Source of the DNA: Epichloe hybrida
Lineage: Eukaryota > Ascomycota > Sordariomycetes > Hypocreales > Clavicipitaceae
Reading direction: 5' to 3'
NCBI GenBank assembly: GCA_019022495.1
Contig: JAFEKR010000004.1
Location: 930,001-994,000, forward strand
DNA length: 64,000 nucleotides
The first letter of the stretch is position 1. Each line of letters starts with the position of its first letter. Position numbers and translations under genes: made by a program. Below are positions 12,052 to 21,135 of this stretch, one piece after another. The notes beneath the pieces are model-generated. The model worked only from the letters and a program-made list of their open reading frames with translations, did no database searches and was not told the DNA's origin.

Positions 12052-12312
12052 TGTTGGATGCACCAAGGTCCTGCGCAGGTAATAAATCCTGTATAATTAA
12101 AGTCAATGATAGTTAGTTAAATTAGCTAGCTAGGAAAGAGGGAGAAGAGAGGGAAAGTCTAGATGCTAGAAAAGTGGGCGAAATCCGTATGTGGGGCATA
12201 AAAGGGGGTGGCGAATTAATGCAGCCAATTATATCGCGTGCATCGCGCCGGACCCACAATTGGTCCGGTCTTTGGCCACGATTGAACCGATGAAGATCCG
12301 AAGGAATCAACA
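12052..12312 (-). repeat. Long terminal repeat, 5' LTR of the minus-strand element
   Basis: Mate of 5562-5822, also 261 bp, ending AATCAACA on the plus strand. It keeps more TG and CA dinucleotides than the other copy, so it is the less mutated LTR. Confidence 0.95.
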
Positions 12313-12317
12313 TTAAG
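12313..12317. repeat. Target site duplication TTAAG, right copy
   Basis: Identical to 5557-5561 and immediately follows the right LTR. Confidence 0.9.
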
Positions 12318-12702
12318 TCTAGTAGTAGTATAAGCCACATCAAGTGGGTAGACTGTCTATTTCTTCCGATTAGGACTAGCGGCTTATGCGTGTTGAGGCG
12401 TCCCTTATTGCACTCGAAAATCCATGGCTCAATACGGAGAACGGATCCGTAGTATTGATTGATATATTTTTCTTGCTTGGGCTCATTGGTTGTGGCCAAT
12501 GCATCTAATCCATAAAGGGGAAACATAATAATTAGCTGATTCACTCACCTTGTCCAGGTTTATCCGTGGTAGGTCCGCCAGCGTTGCGCCCCAGTGACTC
12601 GACCCACCTCGCCATTGCACCCTGGCCGTCAAGCCTTTTTTTTTTTTTTTTCTAAAACCACTTTCGACCTCCCAACAGGTGAAAACATCACCACCACACG
12701 AC
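12318..12702. other. Intergenic region upstream of RLP24, with a dispersed repeat fragment
   Basis: About 80 bases after the target duplication resemble DNA near 62450-62525, best at 12368-12398. The rest looks like ordinary promoter DNA. A run of 16 Ts at about 12636-12651 lies some 50 bases before the RLP24 start codon. No gene is seen. Confidence 0.4.
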
Positions 12703-13442
12703 ATGAGAGTCGATCCGTGTTACTTCTGCGGTCGTCCGACCTTCCCCAGCAAGGGGATCGTATTCAATCGCAATGACGGTACGCCTGTGCCTTGCCTCCA
12801 GAACTTCTGACTGGACGAAGCAGCAAAGAAGCTAACGTCAGTGTCTTGACAGGACGATCATTCAGATTCTGGTAGAGCTCTCTCGCCCCCGGGTTACATT
12901 TCACCTGCAAAAGGCACACATACTAACACGACATGTCTCACTGAAGCCGGAGTAAATGTCACAAGAATTTCAAGCATCGTCGAAATCCCAATAAACTGAA
13001 GTGGACCAAGGCTTCCCGAATAAAGGCCGGCAAGGAGATGACGGTAGACAGCACGCTGCTGTTCAGCGCCCGCCGCAACGTCCCCGTACGATACAACCGC
13101 CATCTCATGGAGAAGACGATCCAGGCCATGGCGCGTGTCAGCGAGATCAGGGCACGCAGAGAGCGTGCCTTCTACAAGAGGCGCATGGTTGGCAAGAAGG
13201 CCAGAGAACTCGCCCTCGCACGGAAATTGGTGGCAGAAAACGAGCATCTGCTGCCACGCATGCGCGGCAGCGAGTTACGCCGTCTCAAAGAGGCTGCTGC
13301 CATGGAGGTGGGAGATGTTGCCATGGAGGTGGACCAAGAGGAGCGCATTATTACCAAGCCCAAGAATAAAGTGTTTGGTGGGGAACAGAGAAAACTGAGG
13401 GTGCGGGCCAACGGAGACATTGATATGGCGCAAGAAGAGTAG
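12703..13442 (+). CDS. RLP24: 60S ribosome biogenesis protein Rlp24
   Basis: The model is join(12703..12778, 12853..12871, 12947..13442), 196 aa, close to the 199 aa of yeast Rlp24. The start [12 protein letters not shown] carries the first two cysteines of the L24e-type zinc finger. The 19-nt second exon and the start of exon 3 supply [12 protein letters not shown] with the second pair. Then follow [14 protein letters not shown] and the Rlp24-specific basic C-terminal extension, which ordinary eL24 lacks. The protein holds the place of eL24 on pre-60S particles in the nucleolus and recruits the Afg2/Drg1 ATPase for its own release. Introns use GTACGC at 12779 and GTAGAG at 12872 and both have CTAAC-like branch sites. 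The gene starts only about 390 bp from the retrotransposon but appears intact. Confidence 0.95.
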
Positions 13443-14284
13443 ATTTTTTTTATGTCCTGGTTGGTTGCTTTGTTTCGAAAAGTTACGAAGATTATGATTA
13501 TTTTAGCCATCTATCACCCGGTTGTCGCTCGACAAGTTTTGCTAATTGTCCTAGTTCCTCTCCCTGGGCGGTTTTCCCTGTCATTGATGCCATACGAAAG
13601 CTGTGCCCAGGCTCTCTCGGAGTCTCTTGCTCCAATCGTCAACAACTGCCATGCAATCAATCTTGTGATATCCGCAGCGCTTCAGGGCGTGTTCGATGCT
13701 CTGCCCTCTCAAGCTGTCCATTTCTCCATGTTGTCCCTCTCAAAAGGCAAAGAGGTAGTCCCTAGCTTCGGAACTGCCTAGTTGGAGAGTGCGAATGTTA
13801 CAGAATCCAGCTGCCACACAGCCACCACCCAGACTCTACTCGCTCAGTCCATTCCATGACCCTCAGCGGCGCTATTCGTCCCTAGACGCACCAGATTTGG
13901 TTGGTGGTCGGCGGCTCCGGGGAACCTACGCGGTCACTGACCTTGTGGCGGGAGGGCTGTGGGGGCTCCATAGATCCATGAGGCTTATGACGCCTAAGGA
14001 GGCACAAATCCACATACAACTTGTATTATGCCAAGTCGGCGCAAGCTTTGCAGCGGCTCGTGGATCAGACCCTTATTAGTGTCAAACCTAGTTGGTGTCG
14101 CGACAAAGTGAGCCGTCGGATAGTCAGGCACGCCTTGGACCACTGAACACTATATACATACATGTATAGCGCGCACAACAGACGGACTAGCTAGGGAGAA
14201 TCAACCTTTACCACAATTGCTTACACCTTTCTCAATCTCTGTTTCTTCTTTTCTTCACACTGGCACAGCTGCCAATAGCCCTGA
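13443..14284. other. Intergenic region, no supported gene
   Basis: Two open frames of about 100 codons on the plus strand (13452-13781 and 13789-14079) have no recognisable domain and unremarkable composition. The last 150 bp before 14285 are pyrimidine-rich, as expected of a fungal 5' leader. Confidence 0.4.
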
Positions 14285-15157
14285 ATGCAGGAGCCGGAAG
14301 CCGTCCCGTCGGCACTCCCGAGTATCACGAGGCATGGCCTTTCTGTGCTACTTGAGATATTGGGGCTCAGTCCTTCTGTCTCGAAATCACCAGCACTCAA
14401 TGATGCCGTCATCATTGCCATCGATTTTGAGGGTATCGATACCATCAAGAGAGGGTTCACCCAGAAGGACAATAGTCAAGTTGGATTTGCCATTCTCGAT
14501 ACCAAGCATCTTCGCCAGGTCCCACCAGAAAAGCTCATTTCAACCCTAAACTTTGCTACAGGATCGTCATTATACGTCACAAAAGCATCTAATAGGTTCA
14601 TCTTTGGAGAGACAATCACGATTCAATCATCGTCCATGGTGCAAACCATTCAATCACACATTCCTCAACATCGCAACGTGGTACTTGTGGGCCACGGTAT
14701 CGTGAGCGACCTCCAGGCTTTACGGGCTTTAAAATTCGAGTTTGAACGGCCACCTTTCGGGATTCTGGATACGTCGCGCATTGCTAATGAGGTGTTTCAG
14801 TTCCGGCGCGGCTCTCTTGGCGACCTGCTAGTTGCATTAGGGTGCTCTTTCAACAAACTGCACGTTGCTGGAAACGATGCCAACTTCACTTTAAGGGCTC
14901 TTCTCCTCTTAGCAGCGAAGTGGTGCATCAGTCAACACCAAGATGACGAGATGTTGGCCATCTTGCAGGAAATCTCAACCTGCCCCATTCCTTATGTCGA
15001 CCCTGAGATTAAAGCGGCAGAAAAGCGAGAAAAGCGGGAAAAGTGGCTGGCAAGGAGTCGGAAGCACCAGTCAAAGCTATGGAGTAAGGAGGAACAGGAT
15101 CAAATCCGTGCTGCTCGAGAAGCGAGGCGGCTCGAATATGTTTTAAGCCCGTTTTAG
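14285..15157 (+). CDS. Gfd2/YDR514C-like DEDDh exonuclease-fold protein
   Basis: Single-exon frame of 290 aa. The RNase H-like exonuclease motifs are visible: VIIAIDFEGID with D47 and E49 (Exo I), GHGIVSDLQAL with D142 (Exo II) and HVAGNDANFTL with H193 and D198 (Exo III, DEDDh type). The last 55 residues are strongly basic and helical (KAAEKREKREKW, then RAAREARR), perhaps for nucleic acid contact. Proteins of this kind, related to yeast Gfd2/YDR514C, are abundant in Pezizomycotina and mostly uncharacterised. An exonuclease activity is inferred from the conserved acidic residues. The ATG at 14285 is the first in the frame. The gene converges on BET4. Confidence 0.8.
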   Translation: MQEPEAVPSALPSITRHGLSVLLEILGLSPSVSKSPALNDAVIIAIDFEGIDTIKRGFTQKDNSQVGFAILDTKHLRQVPPEKLISTLNFATGSSLYVTKASNRFIFGETITIQSSSMVQTIQSHIPQHRNVVLVGHGIVSDLQALRALKFEFERPPFGILDTSRIANEVFQFRRGSLGDLLVALGCSFNKLHVAGNDANFTLRALLLLAAKWCISQHQDDEMLAILQEISTCPIPYVDPEIKAAEKREKREKWLARSRKHQSKLWSKEEQDQIRAAREARRLEYVLSPF

Positions 15158-15596
15158 GCCCGAAGAGCCTCGAGGCGGGCGCCACGATGGCAGCACAAGA
15201 AGAACACGGTTCTCACTCCATTCCCTCGACAGCAACGACGCCAGGCCGAACCCCCCACAGGCCATCGTCCCCTCATAATGCGAGTCGCAACGCAACACAC
15301 CGGGATGACGCGTCATTCTCACGCCCCTCAGGGTGACCACTTGCGCTACGAGGAGGTGGCGGAAGGTCGCCGGCGCATGAAAGTATACGCCGCCGCCCGT
15401 TCCACAATGAGCTCTGTAACGCAGACCGATAATATTGTTGAGATCGAGCCAAAAGGGTACCCATGTGTTAGGAGTAAGGCCTCACACTTAGGACTATAGT
15501 TAAGGTTGCTTCTTTACTTGCCTAACTCACTTAAACAGTAAAATCGTACTATCAGTACATATCCTTATGAGGTAAAACGCTAATTAGTACACACGT
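15158..15596. other. Convergent intergenic region
   Basis: Space between the exonuclease-like gene and BET4, both ending here. It holds a perfect 12-bp palindrome, ATGACGCGTCAT, at 15305-15316. No gene is seen. Confidence 0.4.
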
Positions 15597-16780
15597 TTAA
15601 TTCAAGTATTGCTTAATATCACTTTCTATATCTTCCCACCTACCTATATGCATAGGTTGTAAGCCTCGCAGCTTCGCTAACCAACTCAACAAGCAATTTA
15701 TGACGTTGGCACGCTCCTTGCTCTTTTCAAGTCGCTTCAAAGCCAGTGAATAATCCAATAAACCCTCATAAACCAGGCCAACATCATTGTAATCATCCAG
15801 GAGATCTGTAAGTTCAACTATCTCATATCTTAAATGAGCAATCCTATCAGCCAGAGTTAAGGCTGGTGCAAAGGAATCAACAGGGTTCGTAATTTGGGAT
15901 ATAAGAAAGCGATGATAGTACCATAGACTTTGGTCCTCGGCAGAAACATTGAGACCTTCTCGTGCGATATCAAGTTCATTTTTAAGGAACGCTGCTCGTG
16001 TCTGATCGTCGGCGTGTCGTTCTTTGAGAAGTCTTGGAATAAGTTGGCTTCGGTTGTGCCAAGCAGAAAAATTCGACAAGTTGAGGCTAAAGAGTATTTT
16101 CTCCGTATACGCGAATTCATCCTCCACCAAACTTTGCCCTTGCAGCTCATCACTTTCGAGCTTAGCTACAACAAATCTCCTGTAGCTCCAGGCATGGAAA
16201 TTGCGTTGGTCCTTGCTCAGTAACAGAGATGTAAGGCCAAGTTCTTTCTCCCACACGTGACGTGAAACTGAAACAGGTAGTCGGAGAATGGTTTGCATCA
16301 GGATCCACTGCCGGTATTTCCAGATCCAGTAGCATTTGGGAGTTGCTTTCAAAAGCGGCGTAACAAAGGCAAGTTCAGACTGCAAGACATGCTCGTCTGC
16401 CTTTTGCTGGCCGACTCCTGTCACTTCTTCCGCCGCACCTGACACACGCTGCTCCGCTGTCGTAGACAGTAAGCTCGAGATCAAACAGCGGCGACGGACA
16501 TTCCATATCGTGTAGTACTCAGGATTGAGGCTGAGCAGCTTGTCGGTCAGGTTATACAGCTGCAAGTCGTAAGTGCCTGATGCTGCTTGTGTACGTATCT
16601 GGGCTTCGACGTCTTGGTATCGCCTGATTTTCGCAAGATCCTGCAGTCGTTGACTTTCAGTGCGTATTTGGAGAACGCGAGGTACGCCGTGCTGTAGAAA
16701 AACGTCAACGTAAAGACACTATTGATAGCCTGTGCTATCATAAACTTGGGTCAAATGCGACGCAAACCTACGCTTGCCAT
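15597..16780 (-). CDS. BET4: Rab geranylgeranyltransferase alpha subunit Bet4
   Basis: The model is complement(join(15597..16691, 16772..16780)), 367 aa. Exon 1 encodes only Met-Ala-Ser. A GTAGGT donor at 16771 and a TTCTACAG acceptor then join HGVPRVLQIRTESQRLQDLA in frame, matching the usual start of this family. Prenyltransferase alpha (PFTA) repeats with their Trp signature are clear: TIWNVRRRCL, WIWKYRQWIL, HAWSYRRFVV, SAWHNRSQLI and LWYYHRFLI. With Bet2 and the Rab escort protein, Bet4 adds geranylgeranyl groups to the C-terminal cysteines of Rab GTPases. The Ypt1 encoded at 46-47 kb ends in such a CC motif. The yeast protein is shorter (about 327 aa), and the extra length is an insert near residue 75 and the C-terminus. 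Confidence 0.93.
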
Positions 16781-17107
16781 GCTGGGATACCTTGAAGGGC
16801 ACGAATTCTGGACCCGATTGCTCACTGGTGTAATTGATGTGATGTGTTAGCAAGGTGCTCTTTAACATATCACGTGCTTAGCTTAGTCTCACAGTGTCCC
16901 ACTTCTCTAGCTCGGGAATAAAAAGAGAGCAAGTTTACTATAAGAAAGTTTATAAAAGGTTTAAACTCTAACTTATTACCTGAATATAAGTAGTCTTTAC
17001 TATATACCTTACCTTATATATATATAGTAAACTTATAGCTAGAGGCTAGCTCTTAGTTATTAGAAAGATCTAAGGATTCTCTATGCTTCTCTGCTCTAAC
17101 TATCTCC
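16781..17107. other. AT-rich intergenic stretch
   Basis: From about 16920 to 17090 the sequence is very AT-rich with a TATATATATA run, resembling a short RIP-affected remnant. No repeat partner could be identified by eye. It marks the left edge of the accessory island. Confidence 0.35.
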
Positions 17108-19383
17108 ATGCTCCTAACAAACTGGAACATCGAGATCCAACAATTCTTCCACCGAACTTGTTGCTACGCATTTTCGCGGTTGCGCGCGCCCATCGATCAG
17201 ATACTGCTTGAGATCAAAAAGGCAGTAGCACACGATGAAGAAACAATTCGGCAAAAGATCTACCGAGCTCGTCGAATCGGGAAGCAGTGGGCGGCAACTA
17301 TTGAGGACCTCGCCTCCGTTGTTCAGCCAGACGACCCTGTGCAGCTTAGGGGACTTCTCTGCTTGCTGGGTTCACCATCTACGTAAGTTTGGCCGGCATT
17401 ATAGCCAGGTTCCGAACTCACCAGCCACTAGCTGGGAAAGAGCATCACCGGTTGACCGTCGATCTGCCTTCACGCATCTATCGGAAACGAGGAATCTTAG
17501 GAAAGACGCCTCAGAATTCACCCCTTTCGTGAATGGCATCTTGAACCAGATACTACGTAGGTCCTCTTGACTTGAATCCCACTTCAACACTAACTATGCA
17601 CAGTCCATCATTACTTCATTAACGAGACACACGAGTTGGCAGTCCGATCGCAGTCCCTCCTCAGCGCAACATCAATGCCTTTAGCCACGCGAAGGGGTTT
17701 CCAAATAACCGCGCATGCGTCAAGGACATTTCATGCAGCGTTGATGCCAGGCCCTTCATGGAGAACATCAGCCCTGTCAGCCACATCAGAGGCTGTTTGT
17801 GGTGGCCTTCAATCAGAGGATGCTAGGATCTTGTTAGCCCTCCTTTCTTTCTTCTCGACACTCGATAAAATCCCTGCCAATCTTCTATCCCGTGGAACTG
17901 CGCCGTGCAAACGATGGACTTCACAAGGAGGAATCGAAGAGGTGGACGCCAATCGCATGGGTCTTCCTCCAGAATTACAGGCTCTGCTTTCGGACACCAC
18001 AAGGCTCGAGCATTCACTTCGCACCCTAGAACTATCCTCAGCCGTCACGAAGCATCACGATCAGACTTACACAATAGACAATACTGTCACGAGTCACATC
18101 CATGAGAGGCTACCAGCAGAGGACCTATGCTTCTGGAGACATCAGGCCGTAGTCGTTGTATATCGAGCGGTTCCATGGAAATACATCGAACCTGTGTAAG
18201 TTCAAACCGACAGTGAGCTGAGCTTAGTGATCGACCCTGACGCTAGTATAATGTTCCCAATGCGAAGTTATTCCTACCACATCTCAAGCATGCTGTGCAG
18301 GAAGTACAAGACACCTGCGAGACTTTACCAGCGAACACAAGAATCGACCTCGCACTCACTCTCCTTGAGTCATCCCGATATTCTAATCTCTCGTGGAAAA
18401 GATGGGTCACGAAGCAAGCGGAAATTGTCTCGCGTGGACTGGATGACTCGTACCTGGAGTCTCGAATCATGGAGTCACAGACCCTCATTAATCGAATTGC
18501 CGGGGCCAGCATCCAACCCGCCAATAGCAACAGCGATTCCCTTCAACGTTGGGCGCACAGTACCACGGATAAGAGAATGCAGTATGCCATCGGCCAAGCG
18601 ACCATCCAAAGGTCATTGGACTGCATGCAGGTCGATGACCTATTCACTGCCAGGGCCTTACTAGAGAATTTGAGTCTGGTTCACCATAACTCCCTGATGG
18701 AACGGGTTCTCATCTTCCGCAGGGACATGTTGCTTGGAGGAATCCTTCGATTCCTAGGTGAATTCGAAGCATCTCGCGTACACCTTGAGAGCGCGCGCCA
18801 CACTGCGAACCAGTTCAAAGATATTGTCTTTGATGAAGATTTTCGCGACCTTGCCTGCGATTATGCGGATACACTGCGAGAGCTCGACCACGCTCGTCCT
18901 GCTGAGCGTCAACTCCGAGCAGAAATTATGCGGCAAGATCGACTTGGCAGGTCATCACGCAAGTCTATATTGGAATTGTCACTATCAGAGGCTTTGTTTG
19001 CTTAAGGACGTCTCGACGAGGCGGAAGAGCTCTGCATCGAGATTGAGTCTCGTGCTAGCCTCTTAAAAATGGAGAGGCTACGTCTTTCTGTTACCAGGGC
19101 GAAGCTTCGCCATGTTCAGTCTGATTACGAAGGTGCATTCAATCATTGGAGCAGTGCAATGGCAGCAGTCGGGAAGTATAAACTGACTGGTGGAAGCACC
19201 ACTCAAATAATTGTCATGTCGATCTGCGATACTTTGAGTGAGCTGGGTCACGCCCAGTTGATGCAACAGTCTCTACAGCAGGCGAGGACTTTGGGTAATC
19301 TGGTGAAGCCCAGGGCGCGCGGAGTACTGGATTGCAGGCATGCGCCATTGGTTGGAATTTTTGCAATCTCGGAGTTTTCGTAG
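17108..19383 (+). pseudogene. Decayed NLR-like gene: central region plus TPR C-terminus
   Basis: Protein-like pieces lie in order but do not join into one frame. The first, at 17108-17380, contains IRQKIYRARRIGKQWAATIE. A middle piece at 17636-18193 contains SEDARILLALLSFFSTLDKI and ends VPWKYIEP. A C-terminal piece from 18268 starts LFLPHLKHAVQEVQD and contains helical TPR-like repeats. The middle and last pieces join in frame only with a weak GTGTAA donor at 18194. The C-terminal frame is broken by a TAA at 19003-19005, after which the same frame continues as GRLDEAEELCIEIE. The architecture resembles the region after NB-ARC/NACHT domains in fungal NLR-type proteins, with helical TPRs at the end. 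No P-loop was found. I read it as a pseudogene, but a multi-intron gene with one nonsense mutation is possible. Confidence 0.55.
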
Positions 19384-20296
19384 TCACATGTAGCGCGCCA
19401 GGAATATAGAAGAGCGTGTACTCCGTACTGGTCTTCACTCTTTGCACTGGGTCACTTAAAAAGTTTCGTTCCCGCATCCCATAGTTCCCCTTTCAGTCAA
19501 CGGCTCATCCACTTGTTCTGTGATCCTACAACATGTCCCCTGTGGCAATCGAAGCAGGGATAGGCACCTCGAAAACAAAAGCGGTGAGCACCTTTGTCGA
19601 AAACACCGGCACAACCACAACTGACAGCTGCATTGCCCAGCCTAACCAAGTTGGTGCAATTTTTGTTCGACGTACAAGTTTGAAATGATTTGAGTATAGT
19701 GCAGGAGTGGAAGGCGCAACGCTGCGTGTTGTGCCGAAACCCTTGACCAGCAAAACTCGGGGTGTAGCGATCTTCGGCGGGCGCTTAGCCAAGAAGTGCT
19801 TAAAAGCAGAGAATTCAACGCTGTAACCAGAATTTATCCGAGGAATACACGGAGATTATTGCCCCTGACTGCCCCCGTTTGTTCCTCAATGCGTTCGAGC
19901 CCTTGTAGCGATGAAGGCTTAATAGTCTGCTACTTCCATCTTGCCTTTCCTATCGCCCAGCCATGTCAAGGATGTCACTGCTCAAGCAGGTTCAAAGGTC
20001 AAGGTGAGTACAAAGTTGCCTTCCATCTGTCTACTATACTAACCGTCGTCGCAGCCGGCACTCATTGCAGCTGCTCGGGCCAGGACGCGGGTGGCTCGTC
20101 CGCTTATGGTCCCAAGTGTCGGCCTACCTCCATTACGTTGCAACGTATGGTTTCCTGGGCCAAAGACCGAGTCCTCAATTCTCCGGGGTAGTGGCTTCTG
20201 CGAAGGGCAATCAAAGTACCCCGCTGACTATGCTTCTAGACAGAACAGCCCAACCTTGCAGGAGAAGCAGATTGCGAATCGTTCAATATTCTAGGC
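19384..20296. other. Intergenic DNA with possible gene fragments
   Basis: A plus-strand frame from 19533 opens with MSPVAIEAGIGTSKTKAVST and stops after 52 codons; its family is not recognised. Around 20046-20190 another protein-like frame ends at a GTAGTG donor-like site. The frame of the kinase gene stays open upstream of its ATG to about 20240, just after a CTGAC...TTCTAG acceptor-like signal. These pieces may be an unrecognised 5' part of the kinase gene or relics. One TACTCCGTA motif lies at 19429-19437. Confidence 0.3.
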
Positions 20297-21135
20297 ATGG
20301 ATTACAAGCCGCGAGTGGTTGCAATCCTTCACCACAGCACAAACGCCGTTGTTGCACGAAGGGAGCATGGGGTGGTGCTCAAGTATGCCCGGTACGCTTG
20401 GTGGGACTACCCGGAGTCTGAAAAGGGCAAGGAAGTCAAGCTTGCCTTCGACGTCGAGCTCGAAATACTGAAGGTGCTGGGAATTCACCCCCGTATCGTG
20501 CCGTAAGCACTCCAGTACCACTGCTTCTTGCTCGCCTTGCTGATGAGATCAGGTTTCTTGGAACTTTTGAACCACAGGGCTTGTTATTTGCTGAAGCTGA
20601 ATTTGGTAGCCTACAGTCGTTCATTGATCAGCACTTTGAGAAGATCTCGCTAGAGGAGAAGATGCAGTGGCGTCTGCAGGCCACAGAGGCGATTGCATAT
20701 CTTCATGAGAAAGGTGTAATCCACTCGGACCTCCGCCCTGATAATTTTCTTCTGTATGCGGCCACTGGAGGGTTAAAGTCAGTCCGACTTTGCGATTTCG
20801 GTGGTTCTGTTCACAAGTCCTTCAACGGTGGGCACCTACCTGATGCTGGATTCTTTGATCCTCGAAAGGATTGGGTATCTACAGAGCAGACTGATATTTT
20901 CAGCTTGGGCTCTGTATTTTACACCATCATGGAAGGACATTGGCCGTACAGATCAAAAGGTCAGCTCACCCCAGATGAGTATCAGCGGTACTTCGAAGAA
21001 GTTGATTTGCTATTCAGTCGCAGTCAATTCCCTGCCGTAGATCATATTGTGGGAGGGGCCATCATTCAAGGTTGCTGGAATGACCAATACAGAAGAGCGG
21101 CGGACATTCTAGACCATCATAGACGCTTGGAGTAA
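20297..21135 (+). CDS. Small protein kinase-like gene of the fungal accessory type
   Basis: The model is join(20297..20502, 20553..21135), 262 aa. The intron has GTAAGC at 20503 and an ATCAG acceptor, and frame is kept. Kinase landmarks are present: a candidate ATP-binding Lys in GVVLKYARY, an E-rich helix before HPRIVPFLGTF, AIAYLHEKGVIHSDLRPDN as catalytic loop (HSD in place of HRD, Asp kept, Asn kept) and LCDFGG as the DFG magnesium loop. The remainder shows the C-lobe pattern DIFSLGSVFYTIMEGHWPY. A canonical glycine-rich loop is not obvious. The protein is little more than a kinase domain. Such short kinases are common and variable in Pezizomycotina accessory regions, often near NLR-like genes as here. 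The substrate is unknown. The frame is open upstream to about 20240, so a longer N-terminus is possible. Confidence 0.75.

Larger units (their letters stand above)
5562..12312 (-). mobile_element. Ty1/copia-type LTR retrotransposon, inactivated by RIP
   Basis: A 6751-bp element flanked by two 261-bp direct repeats with TG...CA ends and a TTAAG target duplication. The interior is extremely AT-rich on both strands and has no long open frame. Read on the minus strand, relics of integrase, reverse transcriptase and RNase H occur in that order from high to low coordinates. That is the Pseudoviridae/copia order (integrase before RT), not the gypsy order. A purine tract on the minus strand lies seven bases inside the LTR at 5562, as expected for the polypurine tract next to the 3' LTR. 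Stops in the relics fit C-to-T and G-to-A changes. The element cannot encode proteins now. Confidence 0.93.
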
